From positions 1 through 45,931 of the forward strand of contig CADDYV010000026.1 of assembly GCA_902810695.1 (NCBI GenBank): DNA of 45,931 nt. The letters run 5' to 3'. Positions 21,667 to 30,251 of this stretch are shown piece after piece; position 1 is the stretch's first letter, and the number at the start of each line of letters is the position of its first letter. The stretch comes from Actinomycetota bacterium (GTDB lineage: Bacteria; Actinomycetota; Rubrobacteria; Rubrobacterales; Rubrobacteraceae). The position numbers were made by a program, and so were the translations under genes. Below the pieces are notes generated by a model. That model made no database searches and had not been told where the DNA came from. It worked only from the letters and a program-made list of their open reading frames with translations.

Positions 21667-22005
21667 CTACTCTCCGGTAAGCTCGGAGATGCGCCTGGAG
21701 AGCTTGTCAAGATCCAACCCGGCCTCGGAGCGAATGGAAGCCTTCAAAAGCGGGCGAACCTGCCCTATCTGCATCTGCAACTCGCGCAGTAGCTCAACGT
21801 ACCCGCTTTCCGGACCGATCATGTCGCGCAAGATGGTGCTCTCCGTGCGCCCGGCGACGAGTGGCTCGGGAAGGTTCTCTACGTAAACGAGGGTGCGACG
21901 CCCGCTCCCGCGATCTTCCTCGATCGGGACAAGAGCGATGATTCTGTCGGCCCTGACGAACTTCCCAAAACCAAGGGCTATGAGGCGATCCGGAACTACT
22001 TTCAT
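21667..22005 (-). CDS. RemA-like (DUF370) protein with C-terminal extension
   Basis: 112 aa from the ATG at 22005; a TTG three codons earlier is possible. The first 65 or so residues follow the RemA/DUF370 pattern: LIALGFGKFVRADRIIALVP, then GRRTLVYVENLPEPLVAGRT, then the STILRDM region. RemA is a ring-forming DNA-binding activator of biofilm and osmoprotection genes in Bacillus. Here about 45 extra helical residues follow (YVELLRELQMQIGQVRPLLK). DUF370 genes usually lie next to gmk; here the partner is a DNA glycosylase gene. TAAAAT (22015-22020) ends 9 nt before the ATG, supporting that start as leaderless. Confidence 0.65.
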   Translation of the reverse strand: MKVVPDRLIALGFGKFVRADRIIALVPIEEDRGSGRRTLVYVENLPEPLVAGRTESTILRDMIGPESGYVELLRELQMQIGQVRPLLKASIRSEAGLDLDKLSRRISELTGE

Positions 22006-22058
22006 ATTGAACAAATTTTAACATAGCACCTTTCCATCAAAACGGATATATTTTCGGC

Positions 22059-22619
22059 GTGCGACTGACTAGAAGAGCGAAGAAGCTCGTGGGGGAGCGC
22101 GTGGAGTTGCGGCGTCACTCGCGCAGGAACTATCCGCTCTACGCCAGGTGGTACGGGGACGAGGAGATCTGGCACCTCACAAGTTGGGCTGCCGCTCCCT
22201 TGAGTCGCCACGACGCCCAGAGGCTGTTCGAGAATCGGGAGTCTTCATCTACCGACGACTCCTTCGCTGTTCACCTGAAGGATCTAAGCGAACCCATCGG
22301 CATAATCAGCCTCATGAACATAAGCAAAGCGAACGCCGCTGCGGACTTATCCGTGATCCTGGGCCATCCAGAATACCGGGGGCACGGCTACGGTACAGAG
22401 GCTATCGAGCTGGTATTGCGCTACGGCTTCGAGGATATGCGATTGCACCGGATCGGCCTGACAGTCTTCGAGTTTAATGCCGCTGCCATCTCTGTTTACA
22501 GGAACCTCGGCTTCCGCGAGGAAGGACGCTTGCGGCAGGCGATCAAACGCGGCAATACCTTCTACGACGTCATCATGATGGGCATTCTCGAGAGCGAGTG
22601 GCGCAACGCCCGAAACTAA
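22059..22619 (+). CDS. GNAT-family N-acetyltransferase, RimJ/RimL-like
   Basis: 186 aa, GTG start. The acetyl-CoA-binding motif A reads GHPEYRGHGYGTEAIELVLRYG, and the later VFEFNAAAISVYRNLGF is the standard motif B. The N-terminus (ERVELRRHSRRNYPLYARW) fits acetylators of ribosomal proteins, aminoglycosides or spermidine (SpeG-like), so the substrate stays open. TATATT (22047-22052) lies 6 nt before the GTG, which points to a leaderless message. It runs convergent with pheT, sharing 4 bp at the stop codons. Confidence 0.85.
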   Translation: MRLTRRAKKLVGERVELRRHSRRNYPLYARWYGDEEIWHLTSWAAAPLSRHDAQRLFENRESSSTDDSFAVHLKDLSEPIGIISLMNISKANAAADLSVILGHPEYRGHGYGTEAIELVLRYGFEDMRLHRIGLTVFEFNAAAISVYRNLGFREEGRLRQAIKRGNTFYDVIMMGILESEWRNARN

Positions 22620-25066
22620 GAGCTTCTCACCCGCGCGCCGAACTCTTCTTCCAGACGCCGGGCGATGCGCTCGACCTCGCTGTTCACATCTTCGTCGGTG
22701 AGGGTTTCGCGCCCCTGGAAGGTGAAGTTGAAGGCTACGCTCTTCTTGCCCTCCGGCACCGGCGAACCCTCATAGAGGTCGAAGAGACGCATCCCGGCGA
22801 GTATAGGACTGTGGAGATCGCGGATGGCCGCGAGCATGTCGCCCGCCCGGATGTGGCTGTCCACGACGACCGCCAGGTCGCGCCCAACCGCCGGCACGTT
22901 GACGAAAGGCTTGAAACGCGGCTCCGGGTCCGGGTCGCAGAAAGCAACGTCCAACTCGAAAACGGCTACGGGCCAGCCCCCGAGCTCGAACTTCTCCGCT
23001 GTTTCGGGATGCAGCTCCCCAACCCATCCGGCTTCCGAACCCTGCGCCCGTATCACAGCGGACCGTCCGGGATGCAAAAACGGCTTCACTCCGGGCTCGA
23101 AAGAGGCTCCGGGCACGAGCCGTTCGACCAGGCCGCGAGCCTCAAAGAATCCGGCGCGCGTCTCGGGCGTGTTCCATTCTGCCGGCTGCACCGTTCCGAA
23201 AAGAACCGCACCAACCTTCAGCGTTTCACTCACTCCCATCAGAGAGGCGGCGTCGGGAACCTCGCCCCCGGTCTCCCCTGTCATCCTGAACCGGATGGCC
23301 GCCTCCCGAAACTCAGCAGACGGTGGGTCCGGCTCGAAAACCCGCGCCACCTCGAAGAGAGCGCCACCCTGCACTCCGAACGAGCGGTTGCGCGCCGCCG
23401 CGTCGAGCAGGCCCGGTAGCAACACCCGGCGCAGATTTCTTGCTTCCGCGCTTAGAGGGTTTTGCAGGCGGATGGGTTCCCGGCTGTCTCTTTCGTCGCC
23501 TGTCAGGTCACTTTCCCAGCGATCCGGCCCGAAGGGGTAGGTGATCGCCTCCGCAAGCCCGAGGTCGGCGAGCAGTTGCCGGAGCAGGCGAACTTTGCGC
23601 TGGTCCGCGCTCAGACCACCGGGAGAGAAGACGCCGGGAAGCTCTTCCGGCACCCGGTCGAGCCCGATGAGCCGCCCGACCTCTTCGATCAGGTCGGCCT
23701 CCCGGCGCAGATCCCGGCGGAAAGTCGGGACGGTCGTCTGGATTTTTCCGTCTTCAGGCCGGGTTTCGCAGCCCAGGGCTCGTAGCTTTTTCGCGGCCTC
23801 ATCCTCGCTCACCGGGGTTCCCAGGAGAAGCTCCGTCCGCTCTATACGTAGAGGAACTTCCCACGCTTTGACGGGTTTCGGGTAGTGGCTCAGGGTGTCG
23901 GATGCGGCGCGCCCGCCGCAGTGCTCGCAGAGCAACTGCGTCACCCGGTCCATCGCGTAGTCGACCATGTTCGGGTCGAGCCCGCGCTCGAAGCGTCCCG
24001 AGGCGTCCGTCCGCAATCCCAACCGCGCGGAGGTCTCCAGGACGTTGCGCCCGTCGAAGGTAGCAACCTCAAGGAGGGTTTCGGTTGTCTCATCACCGAC
24101 TTCGGTATCCTCGCCGCCCATCACGCCCGCCAGGGCGACGCCGCGCTCTTCGTCGGAGATCAGGAGCATCCTCTCGTCCAGCGTGCGGGTCCGGCCGTCG
24201 AGGAAGGTCATCCTCTCTTCTGGCCGGGCGCGGCGGACCACTATACCGCCGCGCACTTTTCCGGCATCGAAGGCGTGGATGGGCTGCCCGGTCTCGAGCA
24301 TCACGTAGTTGGTCGCGTCAACGATACCGCTCACGGGCCGCATCCCGGCTGCGTAAAGGCGGCGGCGCAACCAGATCGGCGAGGTCCCTGATCTCAGCGA
24401 GGACACCCTGCGCAGGTCGTAGCGCGGGCACAGGTCTTCTGCTTCGACCCTGAGTATGTAGTCGGAGGTCGGCTCGCCGCCGGTCTCGAACCTGGTTTCG
24501 GGGATGCGGAAATCCGTATCCAGGATAGCGGCCAGCTCGCGGGCAACCCCGATCATACCCCACAGGTCCGGGCGGTTGGGCATCACATCTATATCGAGTA
24601 CGGTCTCGCCGACGGGGAAGTATTCTTCGACAGGCTGGCCGGTTTCGTAATTATCATCCAGAAGCAAGATACCCTCGTGGTTATCCGAGATGCCGAGCTC
24701 CCTTTCACTCATCATCATCCCGTAGGACTCCAGGCCGCGGAGTCTGGCCCTTTTGATCTTCCCGATCCCCGCCAGCGTGCTGCCGGGGAGGACCACGGGG
24801 ATACGGGCTCCGGGATAGGGATTCGGGGCACCGGCGACGATCTGGACCACCTGACCGCCGATGTCTACCTTCGCCACGTGCAGCCGGTCGGCGTCGGGAT
24901 GTGGACCGAACTCCACGACCTCCCCCACGACTACCTCCCCATCGAGCACCCCGAATCGCTCGACGCCCTCGACCTCCTGGCTGTGGAGCGAGAGCAGATC
25001 CACCAACTCCTCAGCAGAGAGGTCGAAGTTTATGTAGTCACGCAGCCAACCAAGAGGAACGCGCAA
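22616..25066 (-). CDS. pheT: Phenylalanyl-tRNA synthetase beta subunit
   Basis: 816 aa, the normal size. It forms the alpha2-beta2 enzyme with PheS and provides tRNA binding and editing. Domains in order are the N-terminal B1 region, an OB-fold tRNA-binding domain (about 40-150), the B3/B4 editing domain (ending near FERGLDPNMVDYAMDRV), the B5 domain (LLGTPVSEDEAAKKLRALG), the catalytic-like core, and the anticodon-binding FDX-ACB domain (the last 95 residues, FVNVPAVGRDLAVVVD). Last gene of the infC to pheT operon, 20 bp after pheS. Confidence 0.96.
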   Translation of the reverse strand: MRVPLGWLRDYINFDLSAEELVDLLSLHSQEVEGVERFGVLDGEVVVGEVVEFGPHPDADRLHVAKVDIGGQVVQIVAGAPNPYPGARIPVVLPGSTLAGIGKIKRARLRGLESYGMMMSERELGISDNHEGILLLDDNYETGQPVEEYFPVGETVLDIDVMPNRPDLWGMIGVARELAAILDTDFRIPETRFETGGEPTSDYILRVEAEDLCPRYDLRRVSSLRSGTSPIWLRRRLYAAGMRPVSGIVDATNYVMLETGQPIHAFDAGKVRGGIVVRRARPEERMTFLDGRTRTLDERMLLISDEERGVALAGVMGGEDTEVGDETTETLLEVATFDGRNVLETSARLGLRTDASGRFERGLDPNMVDYAMDRVTQLLCEHCGGRAASDTLSHYPKPVKAWEVPLRIERTELLLGTPVSEDEAAKKLRALGCETRPEDGKIQTTVPTFRRDLRREADLIEEVGRLIGLDRVPEELPGVFSPGGLSADQRKVRLLRQLLADLGLAEAITYPFGPDRWESDLTGDERDSREPIRLQNPLSAEARNLRRVLLPGLLDAAARNRSFGVQGGALFEVARVFEPDPPSAEFREAAIRFRMTGETGGEVPDAASLMGVSETLKVGAVLFGTVQPAEWNTPETRAGFFEARGLVERLVPGASFEPGVKPFLHPGRSAVIRAQGSEAGWVGELHPETAEKFELGGWPVAVFELDVAFCDPDPEPRFKPFVNVPAVGRDLAVVVDSHIRAGDMLAAIRDLHSPILAGMRLFDLYEGSPVPEGKKSVAFNFTFQGRETLTDEDVNSEVERIARRLEEEFGARVRSS

Positions 25067-25086
25067 AGCTGCCTACCTTTCCAGAA

Positions 25087-26115
25087 CTAAAACTGCCGCA
25101 GAAAACGAAGGTCGCCCTCGAAGAAAAGCCTCAAGTCCGGGATGCCGTACCTGACCATCGCCATCCGGTCCGGCCCCATCCCGAACGCGAACCCGGTGTA
25201 CTCCTCCGGGTCGTAGCCGACCTCTTCGAGAACCGCTGGGTCCACCATCCCGGCGCCGAGCATCTCCAGCCACCCGGCCCCTTTACAGACCTTGCAGTTC
25301 GGGTCGGAACCGCCGCAGACGAAGCAGCTCACATCCATCTCGACGCTCGGCTCGGTGAACTGGAAGTAGCTCGGCCTGAACCTGGTTTTCGTCTTTTCGC
25401 CGAAGAAGCTGCGGGCCATCGCCGCGAGCGTCCCTTTCAGATGGGCCAGAGAGAGCCCCCTATCCACCGCGAGGCCCTCGATCTGGTTGAACATCGGGGT
25501 GTGCGTCGGGTCGGAGTCGCGTCGGTACACCCTGCCGGGAACGATAACGTAGACCGGCGGCTCCTGCGCGAGCATCGTTCTGACCTGCACCGGTGAGGTG
25601 TGGGTCCGCAAGACCAGCCCGTCGTCCAGGAAGAACGTCGCCTGCATCATCCGCGCCGGGTGGCCGGGCGGTATGTTTAGCGCCGTGAAGTTGTAGTAGT
25701 CGGTCTCGACCTCCGGCCCCTCGGCGACCCTGTAACCCAGCCCCACGAAGAAGTCCACCACCTCGTCTATCACCCTCTGGGTGGGATGCAGGTGCCCCTT
25801 CGGGTACGGGGTCCCCGGAAGGGTGATGTCCACAGCTTCGGCCTTGAGGCGGGCTTCTCTCTCCGCCGCCGTCAGCCGCGCGGCGTGCTCGCTCAAAGCT
25901 TCCTCTATCTCTCTCGTAGCCAGATTTGCGGCTCTGCCAACCTCCCGGCGCTGTTCGGCGGGAAGCCTGCCGATGGATTTCTTGGTGTTCGTTAGCTCGG
26001 CGGATCTCCCGAGATACTTTACGCGGACGTCCTCCAGCTCAGCCGTCGAACCCGCCCCGGCGACGGCTGAGAGGGCTTCGGTTTTGAGCTTTTCTATGCG
26101 CTCTGTCGCGTCCAT
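25087..26115 (-). CDS. pheS: Phenylalanyl-tRNA synthetase alpha subunit
   Basis: 342 aa from MDATERIEKLKTEAL at 26115; the longer reading frame to 26226 overlaps the upstream methyltransferase and is rejected. It is a class II synthetase with an N-terminal coiled coil for tRNA-Phe (residues 1-85) and a catalytic core. Motif 2 lies around VIVPGRVYRRDSDPTHTPMF, with EPSVEMDV and FGMGPDRMAMVRYGIPDLR (motif 3) behind. CFVCGGSDPNCKVCKGAGW is a common cysteine-rich insertion of the family. Confidence 0.96.
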   Translation of the reverse strand: MDATERIEKLKTEALSAVAGAGSTAELEDVRVKYLGRSAELTNTKKSIGRLPAEQRREVGRAANLATREIEEALSEHAARLTAAEREARLKAEAVDITLPGTPYPKGHLHPTQRVIDEVVDFFVGLGYRVAEGPEVETDYYNFTALNIPPGHPARMMQATFFLDDGLVLRTHTSPVQVRTMLAQEPPVYVIVPGRVYRRDSDPTHTPMFNQIEGLAVDRGLSLAHLKGTLAAMARSFFGEKTKTRFRPSYFQFTEPSVEMDVSCFVCGGSDPNCKVCKGAGWLEMLGAGMVDPAVLEEVGYDPEEYTGFAFGMGPDRMAMVRYGIPDLRLFFEGDLRFLRQF

Positions 26116-26123
26116 GTAAGGCG

Positions 26124-26804
26124 CTATGGTAGCACACGCATATACGCCTGGTAGAGCAGGATCGAGGCCGCCACTGCAGCGTTGAGCGAGGCCGCGCAAG
26201 AAGGGATCGTCACCTGGAGCTGGCAAGATCTGAACATCTCCTCGGGCAATCCCTTCCCCTCAGACCCGACCACAAACAGCAGCTTTTCGTCCGGTAGAGA
26301 GTCAGGCCGTTTGCCGCCGGATGGAGTTGTGGCAACCGTCGTATAGCCTGCCAGGTGTGCCTGTTCGATGAGTTCCAGAGAGTCCAGTTCCCGCGCAATG
26401 GGGATGTGGAAGATGGACCCCATCGTGGCCCGGACGGTCTTCGGGTTGTAGAGGTCTGCGCATCCTTTCGAGAGCGCGGCCCCGGCTTCGAAGGCGTGCG
26501 CGGCGCGGATGATCGTACCGACGTTCCCCGGGTCCTGGACGCCGTGCAGCAGCACGACCCGCTGCCTCGTCTCGATCAATCTCGATGCAGCCACGTCCAG
26601 AAAGCGGAAGAGGGCAACCGGGCCTGCCGGCGTCGTCAGGCTCGAAAGCCTCCGGATAGCTCCGGGCTCGTCGAAGATTTCGACCGGCGGCGACTTGGAC
26701 TCGCCGATCAGAGAGCTTCCCTCTGCGAGAAAGAGCCGGGCTTCCTCGCGATACTTTTTCTGTTTGAGCTTGGCGAGACGCTTGAGTCTGGACTGAGAGA
26801 TCAC
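26124..26804 (-). CDS. SpoU/TrmH-family RNA 2'-O-methyltransferase
   Basis: 226 aa. The knotted SPOUT catalytic domain is clear: motif 1 QDPGNVGTIIRAAHAF, motif 2 VVGSEGKGLP, and motif 3 IPSCAASLNAAVAASILLYQ, where IPM and SLN are usual. A small N-terminal substrate-binding domain (LKRLAKLKQKKYREEARLFLAEG) is of the RlmB/TsnR type. It uses S-adenosylmethionine to methylate ribose in rRNA or tRNA; the target cannot be read. Such a gene just before pheS is a widespread arrangement. Its start overlaps ktrA by 4 nt. Confidence 0.92.
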   Translation of the reverse strand: MISQSRLKRLAKLKQKKYREEARLFLAEGSSLIGESKSPPVEIFDEPGAIRRLSSLTTPAGPVALFRFLDVAASRLIETRQRVVLLHGVQDPGNVGTIIRAAHAFEAGAALSKGCADLYNPKTVRATMGSIFHIPIARELDSLELIEQAHLAGYTTVATTPSGGKRPDSLPDEKLLFVVGSEGKGLPEEMFRSCQLQVTIPSCAASLNAAVAASILLYQAYMRVLP

Positions 26805-27466
26805 TTCTCGCGCGAGAGATCCAGCTCGTCCAGCTTCTTCTTGGGACCGCCGACCACGAGCGTATCATCCTGCTGCAACGGAGATGAAGGGTCCGGCAGC
26901 CCCCACCGGCCACCATGGGGTTTTACGGCCATGATGATGATACCCGTCTTCTGGGGCAGTCCCAGATCCACCAGAGATTTTCCGGCCCACTTTTTGGGAA
27001 CTTTGATCTGCACCACCGCTTCGTCTTCTCCGAGATCCAGATAATCAAGAATGCCCGGAGAGGCTATTCTGTGGGCCAGGAACTCTCCGAACTCCCGTTC
27101 GGGTTCCACGACCTGATCCGCGCCCACCCGTTCCAGGACGCGGGCGTGAAGCGGGTTGTTCGCACGGGCGAGCACCATAGGTACTTCGAGATCTTTCAGG
27201 ATGAGCGTGATGAGGACGCTCGCCTGGATGCTCTCGCCGATCATCACCGCAGCCGCGTCGAAGCGGTCGAGTCCCAAACCTTCGAGCACCCCGCTTTCGG
27301 CGGCGTCGGCGGAGACGAGGTTCACGTTCGGCAGCTCGGAAGAGAGATCCTGCACAATCTCCCGGTCGTGGTCCACGCCCAGAACTTCGTGGCCCATCGA
27401 ATCGAGGGTCCGCGCCAGGGAGACGCCGACCCTGCCCAATCCGACCACCGCGAACTGCCGCTTCAT
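26801..27466 (-). CDS. ktrA: KtrA/TrkA-type potassium uptake regulatory subunit
   Basis: 221 aa with a single RCK unit, as in KtrA. The Rossmann fold starts VVGLGRVGVSLARTL, with the acidic ribose-binding end LGVDHDREIV. An RCK_C (TrkA_C) domain covers about residues 135-215 (AGKSLVDLGLPQKTGIIIMAV). It forms a cytosolic octameric ring that gates the membrane subunit in response to ATP/ADP or NAD. The start is 4 nt after the ktrB stop, so the pair is coupled. Confidence 0.92.
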   Translation of the reverse strand: MKRQFAVVGLGRVGVSLARTLDSMGHEVLGVDHDREIVQDLSSELPNVNLVSADAAESGVLEGLGLDRFDAAAVMIGESIQASVLITLILKDLEVPMVLARANNPLHARVLERVGADQVVEPEREFGEFLAHRIASPGILDYLDLGEDEAVVQIKVPKKWAGKSLVDLGLPQKTGIIIMAVKPHGGRWGLPDPSSPLQQDDTLVVGGPKKKLDELDLSREK

Positions 27467-27470
27467 CTCT

Positions 27471-28793
27471 TCATCCTATGGCTATATCCTCCTCCGGATA
27501 AGCGTACCCGCGCGGTTTCTGGCGGGCAGAGAGGGCCAGGATCAGCGTGATCGGACCTACCCGCCCGAGGAACATCACCACCGCGATGAGAAGTTTACCG
27601 AACGTCGAAAGATGCGGCGTTACACCCAGCGTCAGCCCTACCGTCCCGAACGCCGAAGTCACTTCGAATAGCGCCGGGAGAAGCCCCAGGTTATCGGAGA
27701 CCATGAGCGCCAGCGTGGCGACGAGTACCAGCAACGCCGACAACGAGAGCACGGCCAGGGCCTTGGCTATGAGCTGAGCCGGCAACCGGCGCCCGAAAGC
27801 AGAGACGTCCTCCTGGCCGCGAACCTGTGAGAGCACGACCAGAAACAACAGGGCAATCGTCGTTACCTTCACCCCACCACCGGTAGAGGTAGGAGCGGTC
27901 CCGATGAACATCAGCGCGATCTGTATCAACAGGGTCGTCCCGTGCATCGCGGGATAATCCACCGTCTGAAATCCCGCCGTCCGTGGCGTTACGCCCTGAA
28001 AGAGGGCCATGAGGAGCTTCGTCCCAAGAGGATGGCCGCCGAGCGTGGACGGATTGGTCCACTCCAGTATGCCGACGCTGACTGCTCCGGCGGCGATCAA
28101 AGCCGCCGTGGTGAGAAGCACGAGTTTGGAGTGCAGCGTCAGGCGCCGGACCTGCCGGTAGTGGTAGAGGTTGACGAGAACCGGGAATCCGAGCCCGCCG
28201 ACTACGATCAGGCAAGCCAGCGCCCCGACGACCACAGAATTCCCCGCGTACGGCGCGAGATCTCCATCCGGCAGCGTCGCGAATCCGGAGTTGCAGAAGG
28301 CCATAACCGCGTGAAAGACTCCCTGGAACGCGCCCTTACCGACACCGAGCCCGCCACGCACGAACCCGAAAGCAAGGAAGACTGCCCCGACCAGCTCTAC
28401 CAGAAAAGTGATGCTCGCTATCTGCCCTACGAGCCGCAGCGTGTTGCGCGGCGAGTCTATGCTGCCGAGTTCCTCGCGCACGGTAAGAAGCTCCCTGAAT
28501 CCAACCCGACGCCCGACCAGGAGCGCGCCCAGGGTGGCAAAGGTCATGATCCCCAGCCCTCCGACCTGGATGAGAACCATGATCACCGTCTCTCCGAAGT
28601 AGGTAAAGGTCTTCGGGAAATCTACCGTCGAGAGTCCGGTTACGCTCGATGCGCTTACGGACACGAAAAAAGCGTCCACCCAGGAAATACCACCCCTGGT
28701 GGACGCCGGTAACTTGAGAGCCAAGGTCCCGACAAGCATCAGCGCCGCAAAACCGACGGTTATCAGCCGGGAAGCGGAGAGCCTGCGGAACAA
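27471..28793 (-). CDS. ktrB: KtrB/TrkH-type potassium channel subunit
   Basis: 440 aa, the compact KtrB size. It carries the four MPM repeats of the SKT superfamily, each with its selectivity glycine: SSVTGLSTVD, FCNSGF, TPRTAGFQTVD and AFGTVGLT. About eight membrane helices plus pore loops are seen. It imports K+ or Na+ with KtrA. The operon position, 21 bp after rplT and inside a translation gene cluster, is unusual. The C-terminus ends soon after the last helix (RQKPRGYAYPEEDIAIG). Confidence 0.93.
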   Translation of the reverse strand: MFRRLSASRLITVGFAALMLVGTLALKLPASTRGGISWVDAFFVSVSASSVTGLSTVDFPKTFTYFGETVIMVLIQVGGLGIMTFATLGALLVGRRVGFRELLTVREELGSIDSPRNTLRLVGQIASITFLVELVGAVFLAFGFVRGGLGVGKGAFQGVFHAVMAFCNSGFATLPDGDLAPYAGNSVVVGALACLIVVGGLGFPVLVNLYHYRQVRRLTLHSKLVLLTTAALIAAGAVSVGILEWTNPSTLGGHPLGTKLLMALFQGVTPRTAGFQTVDYPAMHGTTLLIQIALMFIGTAPTSTGGGVKVTTIALLFLVVLSQVRGQEDVSAFGRRLPAQLIAKALAVLSLSALLVLVATLALMVSDNLGLLPALFEVTSAFGTVGLTLGVTPHLSTFGKLLIAVVMFLGRVGPITLILALSARQKPRGYAYPEEDIAIG

Positions 28794-28814
28794 CGTTTAG
28801 TGGTCGGGGGCTTT

Positions 28815-29402
28815 CTAGCTGCCCTCTTCCTCGTTATCCTCGCGAGCGGCCTTCTGCACGTCGCCGACCGTGATCCGCCCGCTGGCTCCGGTCCCTTCTA
28901 CGGATTCGATCTCTACACCCAGCTCTTTCGCCTTGCGCTCCGCAGCCTCTGTGGCATTGACCTCTTCGGAGCCGTCTTCCTCCTGGCCTGTGGTCTCTTG
29001 CCTCGTGGCAGTGCCTTCGACCTTGATCCGCTCTTGCACGGGCTTTCCGTCGAGGGCGTTTCTGGCCTGTTCGACGACTGCCGCGAACGCTTCGGGCTCG
29101 GTGGCGGCGAGATCTGCCAGAATCTTGCGGTCGAGGTCTATCTCCGCCAGGCGCAACCCGTGTATGAACTGCGAGTAGGAGAGACCGTGCTCGCGAGCCC
29201 CGGCGTTGATGCGCTGGATCCAGAGCGACCGGAAGTCTCTCTTCTTCTGCTTGCGCCCTTCGTAGGCGTAGACTCCGCTCTTCCAGACCTGCTCTTTGGC
29301 CTTCTTGTACGAGCTGTGCTTGGTCCCCTGATAGCCCCTGGCCTGCTTGAGGATCTTGCGGCGCTTCTTGCGGGCGTGGACGCTGCGTGCCGTACGCGCC
29401 AT
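28815..29402 (-). CDS. rplT: Ribosomal protein L20 with C-terminal peripheral-subunit-binding-like extension
   Basis: 195 aa, against about 117-120 in most bacteria. Residues 1-117 are standard L20, an early 50S assembly protein and operon autoregulator (RKKRRKILKQARGYQG, RSLWIQRINAGAREHGLSYS). A charged linker (118-148, rich in E, Q and T) leads to a segment at about 149-186. That segment resembles the E3/peripheral-subunit-binding domain of 2-oxoacid dehydrogenases: NATEAAERKAKELGVEIESV, then GTGASGRITVGDVQKAA. An acidic tail ends the protein. Start and stop leave no sign of frameshift, so the fusion looks real. The function of the extension is unknown. Confidence 0.93.
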   Translation of the reverse strand: MARTARSVHARKKRRKILKQARGYQGTKHSSYKKAKEQVWKSGVYAYEGRKQKKRDFRSLWIQRINAGAREHGLSYSQFIHGLRLAEIDLDRKILADLAATEPEAFAAVVEQARNALDGKPVQERIKVEGTATRQETTGQEEDGSEEVNATEAAERKAKELGVEIESVEGTGASGRITVGDVQKAAREDNEEEGS

Positions 29403-29403
29403 C

Positions 29404-29601
29404 TTACTTCAACCCCAGAAGGCGCCGGATTTCGTTTCTGTCCTTGGCGCTCACAGTAGTTTCTGTGTTCAGACGCCGCTTGCGCTTGGAACTCTTCTTC
29501 TGCAAGATGTGGTTGTGCCCGCTGCGTCGGCGCTGGATCTGGCCCTTCTTCCTCACCTCGAAGCGCCCGGCAGCGCCCTTGTGGGTCTTCATCTTCGGCA
29601 T
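29404..29601 (-). CDS. rpmI: Ribosomal protein L35
   Basis: 65 aa, typical. MPKMKTHKGAAGRFEV is the family start, and the basic HNHILQKKSSKRKRRL segment contacts 23S rRNA. It lies between infC and rplT, 1 nt before rplT, as in most bacteria. Confidence 0.97.
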   Translation of the reverse strand: MPKMKTHKGAAGRFEVRKKGQIQRRRSGHNHILQKKSSKRKRRLNTETTVSAKDRNEIRRLLGLK

Positions 29602-29709
29602 CTGTTTTCCTCCGCGTTTATCTACTCTTCCTCACACGGGGGCTCGCGGCACGGGAGTCGAAAGCCGGTTCGCCCCGGTAACAACGCGTTATTGTATCAA
29701 AGAGTTACG

Positions 29710-30243
29710 TTAGCTGCGCGCGGCGCTCTTTTTACGTTCGCCGGATGATGATTCCTTCTTCGGAGCCAGTACCATGACCATGTTGCGCCCGTCGAGGTTG
29801 GGCTGGCTCTCGATCTGGCCTATCTCTTCGAGGTCTTCGGCCAGCCTGCGGAGCAACTTCTCGCCCAGGTCCGGGTGCTGCACCTCACGGCCACGGAACA
29901 TGATCGTAACCTTTACCTTGTCGCCGCCGCGCAAGAAGCGTTCGACGTGAGAACGTTTGGTGTTGAAGTCGTGGTCCCCGATCTTGGGACGAAGCTTTAT
30001 CTCCCGCACGTTGATGTTGGTCTGCTTCTTGCGGGCGGCCTTCCTGGCCTGCTCTTTCTGGTACTTGTACTTGCCGTAGTCCATCGTGCGGACTACCGGC
30101 GGATTCGCGTTAGGTGCGACCTCTACCAGATCCAGGTCCATCCTGTCCGCGTAGTCCAGCGCTTCCCGGATATGCTTTATCCCGAGCTGCTCCCCGCTCT
30201 CGGAGATCAGACGCACCGACCGCGCCCGGATCTGGTTGTTTAT
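29710..30243 (-). CDS. infC: Translation initiation factor IF-3, probable AUA start
   Basis: 177 aa if begun at ATA 30243. The frame upstream of the first GTG (30216) continues with INNQIRARSVRLIS, which matches the conserved IF-3 N-terminus. An AAGGAG ribosome binding site (30252-30257) stands 8 nt before the ATA, and no ATG, GTG or TTG lies between. Rare start codons (AUU and relatives) are a known device by which IF-3 represses its own mRNA. The N-domain runs to about residue 85 and the C-domain has KIGDHDFNTKRSHVERFL. IF-3 keeps 30S subunits free and checks the start codon. First gene of the operon to pheT. Confidence 0.93.
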   Translation of the reverse strand: MNNQIRARSVRLISESGEQLGIKHIREALDYADRMDLDLVEVAPNANPPVVRTMDYGKYKYQKEQARKAARKKQTNINVREIKLRPKIGDHDFNTKRSHVERFLRGGDKVKVTIMFRGREVQHPDLGEKLLRRLAEDLEEIGQIESQPNLDGRNMVMVLAPKKESSSGERKKSAARS

Positions 30244-30251
30244 TCTCGGTT

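Noticed and set aside
21794-22024. 76-codon frame starting with ATG after AAAGGTG
   Set aside because: It runs out of frame through the DUF370 gene and has no conserved text; at most a short leader start.
22598-25596. Several long plus-strand frames
   Set aside because: They are antisense to pheT and pheS and have no ribosome binding sites or recognisable domains.
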